Source of the DNA: Clostridia bacterium
Lineage (GTDB): Bacteria; Bacillota_E; SLMV01; PUMD01
Length of the DNA stretch: 8,161 bases
Assembly (NCBI GenBank): GCA_007128555.1
Contig: SKXF01000241.1
Location: forward strand, 1 to 8,161
Reading direction: 5' to 3'
Both the position numbers and the translations under genes were made by a program. Positions 1 to 5,742 of the stretch are shown one piece after another. The notes under the pieces are model-generated. The model saw nothing but the letters and a program-made list of their open reading frames with translations, searched no databases and was not told the DNA's origin. Every line of letters begins with the position of its first letter. Within the stretch, counting starts at the first letter, position 1.

Positions 1-400
1 AATGCCACTGAAACAACCTCTCCCCGTCCTCGAACACCACTTCTGCCCTGGCAAAACCACTCCGGGATAGCCACCACGGCATATCCGGCGGGGGTTCAGT
101 TGAAAGGAAAAGATCCAGATCACGCAGGTGATAATCGATGTGCAGGTCCTGCCGGTACCTGCCCCGAACCGATATGCCCCGAAACTGCAGCAACACGGAA
201 CCCAGTTCTACTGCAAAGGTCCCGCACGGGCTTTCCAACACGGCAGATTGCTCAAGACTGAGATCGGAAAAGGCTACCTGGACGGGATTAAACAGGTACT
301 CCCATCTGACATCATTGGTAGCCCCCCAATGCCACGCATACCCCGCAGCAACTGACAATACCACCACAGAAACGAGGACCTTCTTTATCGTTGGATTCAC
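1..400 (-). CDS. Membrane-anchored protein of unknown function (partial, C-terminus beyond left edge)
   Basis: Reading the minus strand from a GTG at 400 gives 133 uninterrupted codons to the window edge. An in-frame TAG lies only two codons before this GTG, so no longer start is possible, and a GGGGG stretch at about 411-415 can act as ribosome binding site. The protein begins with lysines (IKK) and one hydrophobic helix at about residues 5-22 (VLVSVVVLSVAAG), fitting a signal anchor or uncleaved signal peptide with the rest outside the membrane. The remainder is soluble, rich in charged residues and tryptophan, with one cysteine at residue 59. I recognise no family. Codon third positions and residue mix look genuinely coding. 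It lies about 680 bases beyond the zinc-ribbon operon and is probably a separate transcript. Confidence 0.72.
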   Translation of the reverse strand, partial: MNPTIKKVLVSVVVLSVAAGYAWHWGATNDVRWEYLFNPVQVAFSDLSLEQSAVLESPCGTFAVELGSVLLQFRGISVRGRYRQDLHIDYHLRDLDLFLSTEPPPDMPWWLSRSGFARAEVVFEDGERLFQWH

Positions 401-439
401 ACGTCTCTACCCCCACTCGCACTGTCGACTGGGAAAGCC

Positions 440-455
440 GGATACCTAGCTATCC
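440..455. promoter_or_regulatory. Near-palindrome upstream of the 400 gene (possible operator)
   Basis: GGATACCTAGCTATCC has five-base arms (GGATA/TATCC) around a CTAG centre, with a single C/C mismatch. It lies about 40 bases ahead of the GTG start of the leftmost minus-strand gene, where a repressor or activator site would be expected. No clear -35/-10 pair could be placed around it, so the role is inference. Confidence 0.2.
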
Positions 456-714
456 AATATCATGAGGAGAGAACATCTACTCCATACTAACATGACGCGA
501 AAAGAACTCCGGTGTTCCCTGAAGAGAATGTCTTCCACCCGACAGACGTAAACACCTCACGACCTCTGCGGTCACACCTACCGCCTCCCATCTTCATGGA
601 AAGACAAGCGTATCAGGTAGATACTTCGCAATCAATTTTGCGCAACACCCCATTCGCTGAATACGCCCTCTACCTGCGCGTTGCAGCAGACGGGAGGCCG
701 GGGTCCTGTCACAG

Positions 715-1005
715 ATGGGCAGCATCATGGCTCATCACGGTGTCGGACTCAGGGAAGTGATCCGGCTACCCAATAATACAAGAGGTGGAGAATGGATTTT
801 CCTGGCGGCCCCTATCACCGAAGACCGCCTGTGGGATGCCGTCTGGATCCTGGAGGGACTCATCGCGGTCCGAAGCCCAATCGCCGTCATACGGTTTTTG
901 CCCGGGGAGAGCCTGCACGCAAACCCAGGGATCCCACGAACAATAACTGGGTTCGGTGCTGTGGAGACAACAGGTCGTCTGCCCGGTCACACGTGGAGCA
1001 ACTAA
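715..1005 (+). CDS. Doubtful small ORF, 96 aa
   Basis: This frame is open from about 661. From ATG 715 it gives a 96-residue protein whose middle part (about residues 26-65, from GEWIFLAAP to RFLPGE) has a believable residue mix and GC-biased third positions. Against it, no ribosome binding site lies at useful distance before 715, the two ends look non-coding, no family is recognised, and the opposite strand is also open at 766-990. It ends 12 bases before the hairpin at 1018-1051, which could then serve genes on both sides. Treat it as a candidate or a decayed fragment only. Confidence 0.2.
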   Translation: MGSIMAHHGVGLREVIRLPNNTRGGEWIFLAAPITEDRLWDAVWILEGLIAVRSPIAVIRFLPGESLHANPGIPRTITGFGAVETTGRLPGHTWSN

Positions 1006-1017
1006 CCGACAAGGCGA

Positions 1018-1051
1018 CGGCTCACCTCCATCGCCTCAAAGAGGTGAGCCG
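1018..1051 (-). terminator. Hairpin terminator of the zinc-ribbon operon
   Basis: CGGCTCACCTC (1018-1028) and GAGGTGAGCCG (1041-1051) form a perfect 11-bp stem with a 12-base loop. On the minus strand it begins 25 bases after the stop codon of the 1077-1751 gene. The tract after it is only modestly T-rich (it contains TTGT and TTAGTT), so it is not a textbook intrinsic terminator, but its position and stem strength fit an operon end. Confidence 0.65.
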
Positions 1052-1076
1052 CCGCACCACCAAGGATATCGGGTAT

Positions 1077-1751
1077 CTATTCCAGCCTGGTCCCGCACTC
1101 AGCACAGAAACGGGTGCCTGCCGGGCTTTCCGTTCCGCACGTCTCACATGCAATCAGCGAGAGGTTCGTTCCGCAGTTGCTGCAGAACTTCCCTTCTCCA
1201 GCCGGCTTGCTGCACTGCGGACAGATGGTCTGCTTGTTCTCGATCTCTCCTGTGAAAACCTGGGTCTCACTGGCCTTCTGACGAATATCCGAGACCATCT
1301 TCTGAGCCCGTGCAGAGGAAATCTCCGCGCCAGCCCGGGGAGCGTCCTTCACGCATAGGCCGGCCTCCTCGTTCCAGCAGCTTGCACACACCCACTTGTA
1401 ACACTTCGGACAGCGATGAAAATGACCCTTGGCCTCGTTCTGGGCCCGTTCAAAGGCCTTCTCCCGCTCCTTGTGCCACTGCGGGGACATTCCACGATGG
1501 CTGTCGCTGATGACATTGGACCCACGCTGGATCTGATGTCCCATGCGGTGCTTCCCCGCCAGGGACGCCCCCAGGGACGCAATCTGGCCCAGGCCGCGCA
1601 TCATCTTGCCCTTCTTGTAGCTCTTCGACTCGACGAACCCTGTCTTGTAACCGTCCCTGCAGATGTCGCAGAAAAGGGTGAACTGGAAACCAGCCTCGGT
1701 ACAGTTGTCAGCATGATTGCTGGTGAACGCCTGCAACTTACTCATCGTCAC
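1077..1751 (-). CDS. Multi-zinc-ribbon protein, 224 aa
   Basis: The protein carries several metal-binding cysteine pairs. The N-terminal part has CDIC (28-31) followed by a lysine- and glycine-rich stretch. The middle has CPKC (114-117), CASC (122-125) and Cys133, which could form a treble-type zinc site with the N-terminal pair. The C-terminus is a classic double zinc ribbon: CPQC (177-180), CSNC (190-193), CETC (202-205) and CAEC (216-219). No signal peptide or membrane segment is seen, so it is probably cytoplasmic. Such ribbons usually serve protein or nucleic-acid contacts; the partner is unknown. It is third in the operon, 19 bases after the previous gene. Start choice is ambiguous: GTG 1751 lies 4 bases after AGGAGGG and ATG 1745 lies 10 bases after it; both are in frame and differ by two residues. 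Confidence 0.88.
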   Translation of the reverse strand: MTMSKLQAFTSNHADNCTEAGFQFTLFCDICRDGYKTGFVESKSYKKGKMMRGLGQIASLGASLAGKHRMGHQIQRGSNVISDSHRGMSPQWHKEREKAFERAQNEAKGHFHRCPKCYKWVCASCWNEEAGLCVKDAPRAGAEISSARAQKMVSDIRQKASETQVFTGEIENKQTICPQCSKPAGEGKFCSNCGTNLSLIACETCGTESPAGTRFCAECGTRLE

Positions 1752-1770
1752 ACCACCCTCCTGTATCGAT

Positions 1771-2100
1771 CTACTTCATCGCCCTGCCACACTCGAGGCA
1801 GGTATCACTCACCGGGGCCTGCTCCGCCCCACACTTTGGATTTGGACAGACCACCTGCAATCGTGCATCACAGTGGTCACAGTAATCCGCAAGGAACGTC
1901 TCTTCTTCACACCAGGGGCAGGTAAGCCGAAGGGATATGCCGCAGTTGCTGCACTTTGCCCACTGTCTACGCGTCGGATTGCGGCACACCGGACACCTCA
2001 GCGATCCGGCGGGGTTGACCTTGCCACACATCGGGCATACCGAATCATTGGGCTCCACCAGGGCCTCACAATACCGACAGGGCTGCTTGTACCCGATCAT
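1771..2100 (-). CDS. Small protein built of tandem zinc knuckles, 109 aa
   Basis: Nearly the whole protein is cysteine pairs: CRYC (8-11), CPMC (22-25), CPVC (36-39), CSNC (50-53), CPWC (61-64), CDHC (74-77), C85/C90 with a wider spacing, and CLEC (101-104). That makes sixteen cysteines, enough for four zinc sites, arranged like successive double zinc ribbons. ATG 2100 is preferred because AAGGGGAG ends five bases before it. An in-frame ATG at 2118 would add six residues (MGRGVE) but lacks a good ribosome binding site. It lies 27 bases after the 449-aa gene and 19 bases before the next zinc-ribbon gene, so the three are very likely cotranscribed. It is probably a small cytoplasmic adaptor or scaffold; no specific function can be read from the sequence. 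Confidence 0.88.
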   Translation of the reverse strand: MIGYKQPCRYCEALVEPNDSVCPMCGKVNPAGSLRCPVCRNPTRRQWAKCSNCGISLRLTCPWCEEETFLADYCDHCDARLQVVCPNPKCGAEQAPVSDTCLECGRAMK

Positions 2101-2127
2101 CTCCACTCCCCTTCCCATGCGCTAACG

Positions 2128-3477
2128 TCATTCGGGAGACTGTTGTGCCGCGCTTGCCCCGGGCCTTTGCCAGCGGCAGGAATCGTCCCTCGCCGAGACA
2201 TTGAACCGAAGCAAGTCGATCACATTCCGCTGCCACTGCTGGGAGGAAGGGTGCAGAACCCTTCCTATGAAATGATCTCGCAGGGTTTTCAGTTCCGGTA
2301 TCTTCTCAACCGCAACCCGATAGTGGGCATAACGAGGCTCCATCAACCTCTGCTCAGGGAAATAGATGGGCTCCCGCCGGAAGTTGATCGCGAGCATGCA
2401 GCGGTTCATGGTCCTTATAAAAGCATCGGCTTCGCGGTGCAGTAAATCCATCCCCTGGGCCTCTCGGTAGGCTCCTCGCCCGATGATGCGAAAGAAATAT
2501 GTCGCCCTGCCTGTGCCATCCTCGGAAACCGCCTCCATAGCCACGGCATTGCCGGGCCGATCGGGATCTGTATCGTAAATGGGCACCAGGAACCAGGCGT
2601 ATTCTCCGGTCAGGTCTCCCAATAGCCCCCGTTTGAACCCAATGCAGGTTCTGTCCCGTTGCGAGAGGGATTTCAGGAAACCATACTTCTCGGCCAGACC
2701 CATAGCCTCAAGGTTCTCCTCAAGACCGATCCACAGGTCTGGGCTGATCGCTTCCAGGTCGCTACGCCTTGCAGCCCGGCCGTCCTTCAGCAGGCCGGCG
2801 GCACGACGAATAGCCGAAGGGCCCACAGCGGGAACCAGTTCATTGAGCCGGTGCTGCGTTGCGAGAGCCAGTTCGTTCATCACTTCAGACAGGGACTTCC
2901 GGAGATAATCGAGCTGGCGACCGAGGTGCGAAAAAACAAACTCTCCCCCATCCTCGATGGTCACCTTCAGAGCATAGTCTTCCTCCCGCACACTGGATAT
3001 GTAGCTGTATGGGAGCCGCATAATGCCCGCACCCTCGGGGATCACCACCAGCGCGGTCTCGTAAAGACGGATTTCGCTGTCGCCTCGGACCTCCCGGCCT
3101 ACGTCATCAACATGCACGTAGCGGGCCTTCATCCCCGACGCCACGAGGTTCTCCTTCATGAGCAGGTCCCGGATCATCACCTCGTTCCGAAGACGCGAGA
3201 GCACCCGGCAGAAGTCCTCGTAGCGATGCCCAAGGTGAAAGAGAGTGAGCCGCTCTCCCGAGGAGAGGAGCAGATTGAGCCTGTAGTCCGAGGCATCCAG
3301 ATCCGTGATCTCTCGAAAGGTAAAAAGGAGGGCCTCTCCAAAGGAGGGAAGCAGATCCAGGGTTTCCTCCGAGAGGTGGGCCACCGCCTCGCCCTCAGCA
3401 TCCGGACTGCCGTCGGCACCGTACAGGGAGTACTTCAGGGAGCACTCCATGACCACATCTCGCCCATTGTCGCCCAT
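2128..3477 (-). CDS. Uncharacterised protein with two PH-like repeats, 449 aa
   Basis: First gene of the zinc-ribbon operon. Residues about 34-105 and 137-205 appear to be two copies of one beta-rich module ending in an amphipathic helix. Both contain DYxL, then a glycine ten residues after the Asp and HLG seventeen residues after it (D64/HLG81-83 and D167/HLG184-186). Each then runs into a leucine-rich helix (EDFCRVLSRLRNE, LDYLRKSLSEVMNE). This pattern resembles pleckstrin-homology-like or GRAM-like folds, an inference from pattern only. The C-terminal half (about 210-430) is a mixed alpha/beta region containing WFLVPIYD and YFFRIIGRG, unlike anything I can name. There is no signal peptide, membrane segment or catalytic motif. 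ATG 3477 is supported by GGAGAAGGG nine bases upstream; Met10 is an alternative start. The tail after residue 430 looks disordered. Confidence 0.85.
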   Translation of the reverse strand: MGDNGRDVVMECSLKYSLYGADGSPDAEGEAVAHLSEETLDLLPSFGEALLFTFREITDLDASDYRLNLLLSSGERLTLFHLGHRYEDFCRVLSRLRNEVMIRDLLMKENLVASGMKARYVHVDDVGREVRGDSEIRLYETALVVIPEGAGIMRLPYSYISSVREEDYALKVTIEDGGEFVFSHLGRQLDYLRKSLSEVMNELALATQHRLNELVPAVGPSAIRRAAGLLKDGRAARRSDLEAISPDLWIGLEENLEAMGLAEKYGFLKSLSQRDRTCIGFKRGLLGDLTGEYAWFLVPIYDTDPDRPGNAVAMEAVSEDGTGRATYFFRIIGRGAYREAQGMDLLHREADAFIRTMNRCMLAINFRREPIYFPEQRLMEPRYAHYRVAVEKIPELKTLRDHFIGRVLHPSSQQWQRNVIDLLRFNVSARDDSCRWQRPGASAAQQSPE

Positions 3478-3653
3478 GAGTCCAATCCCTTCTCCGACGA
3501 AATTGCTGTATGAATTATCTAATGATTAATGATAGCATATCGAGCCTATTACCCACCACATGAGACGCCTGGTGGTGACCGGCCGCACCTCAAATGGGCC
3601 TGCAATCCTGAGTATCACGCAGAGCGTCCCCATGGCCTGACCCAGGCATCCGG

Positions 3654-3700
3654 GTGTGACCCCGCCGAGACGCCACCGATCCATCCATCCGTGGTCACAC
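3654..3700. repeat. Inverted repeat GTGTGACC / GGTCACAC
   Basis: GTGTGACC (3654-3661) and GGTCACAC (3693-3700) are perfect eight-base inverted copies separated by 31 bases. The right arm overlaps the candidate -35 element of the downstream promoter, so it could be a two-site operator; it could also fold as a hairpin. The same 8-mer occurs twice more in the 401-1017 gap and was not seen inside any gene of the window. Confidence 0.35.
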
Positions 3701-3720
3701 GGTCGTTTTGCCGGTAAAAT
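3692..3720 (+). promoter_or_regulatory. Candidate sigma-70-type promoter for the small membrane protein gene
   Basis: TGGTCA (3692-3697, four of six matches to TTGACA) and TAAAAT (3715-3720, five of six matches to TATAAT) are 17 bases apart. Transcription would start near 3727 and leave a leader of about 60 bases before ATG 3786. Only pattern matching supports this. Confidence 0.35.
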
Positions 3721-3785
3721 GACGATGGTAGATGTCCGGTGTCACAGCAATGCACGCTGGGGCCAGGCTAAGAGTGGAGGAGAAA

Positions 3786-3944
3786 ATGGACGATCACAGT
3801 ATCAAGATCATGTTGCTGGGAATCGCGGTAATGCTACTGGGGGGCTTCCTGTACCTCGAGATGAACACATCATACGAGATCATTGTCGTCCTGGCCGGAT
3901 TTGCCATCACAGTATATGGGTTCATGGGTGAGAAAACGGACTGA
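3786..3944 (+). CDS. Small two-helix membrane protein, 52 aa
   Basis: The start at 3786 is set by GGAGGAG at 3776-3782; an upstream in-frame ATG at 3732 would add 18 hydrophilic residues without a better ribosome binding site. The product has a short polar N-terminus (MDDHSIK), a hydrophobic helix at about 7-24 (IMLLGIAVMLLGGFLYL), a short polar turn (EMNTSYE), a second helix at about 31-46 (IIVVLAGFAITVYGF) and a charged tail (MGEKTD). It is therefore a helical hairpin in the cytoplasmic membrane. No family is recognised with certainty; many bacteria encode such small proteins of unknown role. The rubrerythrin-type gene begins 248 bases downstream, so cotranscription is uncertain. Confidence 0.75.
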   Translation: MDDHSIKIMLLGIAVMLLGGFLYLEMNTSYEIIVVLAGFAITVYGFMGEKTD

Positions 3945-4192
3945 CAGGGGACATGGAAGATGTAGGATCAGCAGAGGTCTCCAACGTTGCCTGCGAATGC
4001 CTTCGCTATCGTAGATCCTCCCCGTGTTGCTCGTGTAGCGGGCTACGAAAGAGAGGGATCGTCCCAGACCAGGCAAACGCATAGAATCAACCTCGGCACA
4101 AACCCTAACCCTACCCGTTGGAATCTCTGGGGGCGGCCGGAGAAGGATAATGGGACGGATCAGAGAATGACTAATTCTAAGGAGGTATATCC

Positions 4193-4708
4193 ATGGATGA
4201 ACTCGTCAGGAAAGCCCTGGCCTTTGAAGAAAAGGGCCAGCAACTCTACGAGAAACTCGCCGAAGAATCCACCCACCGCCTGGCCCAGACCCTGTTTGAG
4301 AACCTGGCCATTGATGAGCAGTACCACGCAAAGTGGATCCACGAGCTGCACAGGTCCCTGGGCGGTGAAGAAGGGTCAACGGATGCGTCCTGCGTTGCCC
4401 GTCGGAAACCCCTAGAAAAGCGGATGCGAGAGGCCTTTGAACGACTGCAGATGGAAACCGATCCTCCGGACAGTGATAATGTAAAGGGCCTGGTACTGGC
4501 CATGAAGCTCGAGGAGGAGGCCCTGGCTCTATACAGAGAGATCCTCGATGAGGATCCCTCTCCCCGGGAGACCGCCTTCCTGGAGAAGATTCTCGAGGAG
4601 GAATGGAAACACCTGGAGGCCCTTAGGAATGTTCACGCCTACCTGACCAACACGGGTGACTGGTTTGACGTGGAGGAAAGCGGTCGCTGGAACTGGATGA
4701 ACCTGTGA
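4193..4708 (+). CDS. Rubrerythrin-type ferritin-like diiron protein, 171 aa
   Basis: This is a four-helix-bundle diiron protein. The ligand pattern of the ferritin-like/rubrerythrin group is present twice: Glu12 (in AFEEKGQQLYEKLA) with Glu42-x-x-His45, then Glu107 (in KLEEEALALYREI) with Glu137-x-x-His140 (EEEWKH). The regular Glu-to-Tyr spacing of seven in both halves (E12/Y19, E107/Y114) supports this. The C-terminus ends WFDVEESGRWNWMNL and has no CxxC pairs, so the rubredoxin domain of classical rubrerythrin is absent and electrons must come from elsewhere. Relatives reduce peroxide or handle iron in anaerobes; the exact substrate is not readable here. TAAGGAGGT (4178-4186), a near-complete anti-Shine-Dalgarno match six bases before ATG, predicts strong translation. 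Residues 57-75 form a polar linker between the half-bundles. Confidence 0.9.
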   Translation: MDELVRKALAFEEKGQQLYEKLAEESTHRLAQTLFENLAIDEQYHAKWIHELHRSLGGEEGSTDASCVARRKPLEKRMREAFERLQMETDPPDSDNVKGLVLAMKLEEEALALYREILDEDPSPRETAFLEKILEEEWKHLEALRNVHAYLTNTGDWFDVEESGRWNWMNL

Positions 4709-4814
4709 GATCGGGGCGAGTAAATCCGCGACCCAGCGCCACAGGTCCCAAACGCATCATCTCCCCTGACCTGATATCCTGCCGCTGTCTTTGCTGAGGC
4801 AACCGTGGACTGAA

Positions 4815-4847
4815 GGGCATCGATGGGAAATATGCGCTTCGATGCCC
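4815..4847. terminator. Hairpin between the rubrerythrin-type and cyclase genes
   Basis: GGGCATCGA (4815-4823) and TCGATGCCC (4839-4847) form a perfect 9-bp stem with a 15-base loop. It lies 106 bases after the rubrerythrin-type stop and about 145 bases before the cyclase start. No T-tract follows on either strand, so it may be a weak or factor-assisted terminator, a processing element or a leader structure of the cyclase transcript. Confidence 0.4.
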
Positions 4848-4992
4848 CCATGACACACTCAAAGCTCGCACGCGGCCAGCCCGTTGATGGGTCACAGCAC
4901 CCCGTCAAGACCGGGATCTGCATTCCCACGCAAGCCCACACACACAATACTCCATCGGCGGGCAGCGGTCAGGACAAGGGAGGAGATCCACC

Positions 4993-5670
4993 ATGAAGAG
5001 GACGATACATGACATCACCCATCCCATATCCAATGATTTCGCCCCGTGGCCGGGAGACATCGAGTTCCAGCAGGATTGGAGCCAGCGGATGGACGCCGGA
5101 CATCCGGCCAACGTGTCCCGGATAACCCTGAGTTCGCATTTCGGAACCCACATGGACGCACCCGCTCACTTTGCCCGAGATGGCATCACCATCGACGAAG
5201 TAGATCCTGAAGTCACGGTGGGCCCGTGCGTGGTCCTGGATCTGCGCCCATACCTGGAAGAAGATGACCTCGTTGAACCGGACACCCTCGAACTGGCAAG
5301 CGGGCAATTGTACACCATGTCGCCGTCTCTGCCATCCCGGGTGTTGGTGTGCACAGGCTATGTCCCCGAACGGCCGTTCCGCACCGACTTCGTCTCGTTC
5401 TCCCCTCAAGCCATGCACTGGCTATGGGAACAGGGGGTCTCCCTTGTTGGCACCGATGCACCTTCCGTTGACCCCATCGACTCCACGGACTATCCGGCTC
5501 ACCAGGCGTCCCTGGAACGGGGCATGGTCCTCCTGGAAGGGCTCGACCTTGACAGCATCCAGGTCGGCGTCTACCACCTCATTGCCCTGCCCCTGAAGAT
5601 CGCCGGCGGGGAGGGCTCGCCCGTGCGAGCGGTCCTGGTAAATACGGGGGGCGAAAATCCCCAGATGTGA
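4993..5670 (+). CDS. Cyclase-family metal hydrolase, kynurenine formamidase (KynB)-like, 225 aa
   Basis: The protein belongs to the bacterial cyclase/KynB family, whose best-known member hydrolyses N-formylkynurenine to kynurenine and formate in tryptophan breakdown. The N-terminus carries the family opening DITHPIS...WPGD (7-22). The signature HFGTHMDAPAHF (49-60) supplies the expected metal ligands His49, His53, Asp55 and probably His59. GTDAPSVDP (153-161) and His170 with Glu182 (VLLEGL) keep the 12-residue spacing of the second-metal ligands in KynB. Length is close to the usual 205-225. GGGAGGAG (4978-4985) seven bases before ATG fixes the start. No kynA or kynU neighbour is visible, and the family also includes enzymes on other amides and isatin-like substrates, so the substrate is unproven and no gene symbol is given. 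Confidence 0.9.
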   Translation: MKRTIHDITHPISNDFAPWPGDIEFQQDWSQRMDAGHPANVSRITLSSHFGTHMDAPAHFARDGITIDEVDPEVTVGPCVVLDLRPYLEEDDLVEPDTLELASGQLYTMSPSLPSRVLVCTGYVPERPFRTDFVSFSPQAMHWLWEQGVSLVGTDAPSVDPIDSTDYPAHQASLERGMVLLEGLDLDSIQVGVYHLIALPLKIAGGEGSPVRAVLVNTGGENPQM

Positions 5671-5681
5671 GAGGCTGCAAC

Positions 5682-5719
5682 GGGCCGTCCCGGCAACGGG
5701 TCCCTGGACGAGACGGCCC
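5682..5719. terminator. Hairpin between convergent cyclase and TetR genes
   Basis: GGGCCGTC (5682-5689) and GACGGCCC (5712-5719) are perfect 8-bp arms around a 22-base loop that holds a small nested stem (GTCC/GGAC). The structure sits in the 72-base gap between two genes that end facing each other, where a bidirectional terminator is expected. T-tracts are lacking, so efficiency is uncertain. Confidence 0.5.
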
Positions 5720-5742
5720 ACGATACTGCACTATCGGCCCCT

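Larger units (their letters stand above)
401..1017. other. Long stretch without a convincing gene
   Basis: About 620 bases separate the leftmost gene from the zinc-ribbon operon. All six frames are broken by stops or give compositionally poor proteins, apart from a weak candidate at 715-1005. The stretch holds two exact copies of the 8-mer GGTCACAC (570-577 and 985-992), which also occurs twice in the 3478-3785 intergenic region. I see no tRNA, rRNA, insertion-sequence end or long repeat. It could be an untranslated RNA, a decayed gene or long regulatory DNA; nothing visible decides between them. Confidence 0.5.
3478..3785. other. Divergent intergenic region with AT-rich island
   Basis: This stretch separates the minus-strand zinc-ribbon operon from the plus-strand small membrane protein gene and has no believable ORF. 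Near 3500-3545 the base composition turns markedly AT-rich, with a tandem repeat of TAATGAT (3520-3533). This is the likely promoter zone of the minus-strand operon: GATAAT is present on that strand, but no convincing -35 partner was found. The other side holds the candidate plus-strand promoter and inverted repeat listed separately. Confidence 0.5.

Noticed and set aside
792..1358. 188-aa plus-strand ORF preceded by a purine-rich stretch
   Set aside because: It runs through the operon hairpin and deep into the antisense of the zinc-ribbon gene, and its residue mix (Arg, Pro, Ser heavy) is that of a shadow frame.
1717..2445. 242-aa plus-strand ORF across the zinc-knuckle gene and the end of the 449-aa gene
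   Set aside because: It spans two real minus-strand genes and the gap between them; the cysteine pairs of the minus frame are unmistakable.
2659..3513. 284-aa plus-strand ORF opposite the 449-aa gene
   Set aside because: It is antisense to a gene with clear internal repeats and a good start site; the composition shows no domain and reflects GC-rich third positions of the real frame.
4009..4053. Imperfect stem CGTAG...CTACG with nested CCCG/CGGG in the gap before the rubrerythrin-type gene
   Set aside because: The stem is interrupted by a six-base bulge and competes with a smaller hairpin; no riboswitch consensus is recognisable.
4101..4116. Telomere-like AACCCTAACCCTACCC
   Set aside because: Only two and a half units, with no further copies; chance in a bacterial intergenic region.
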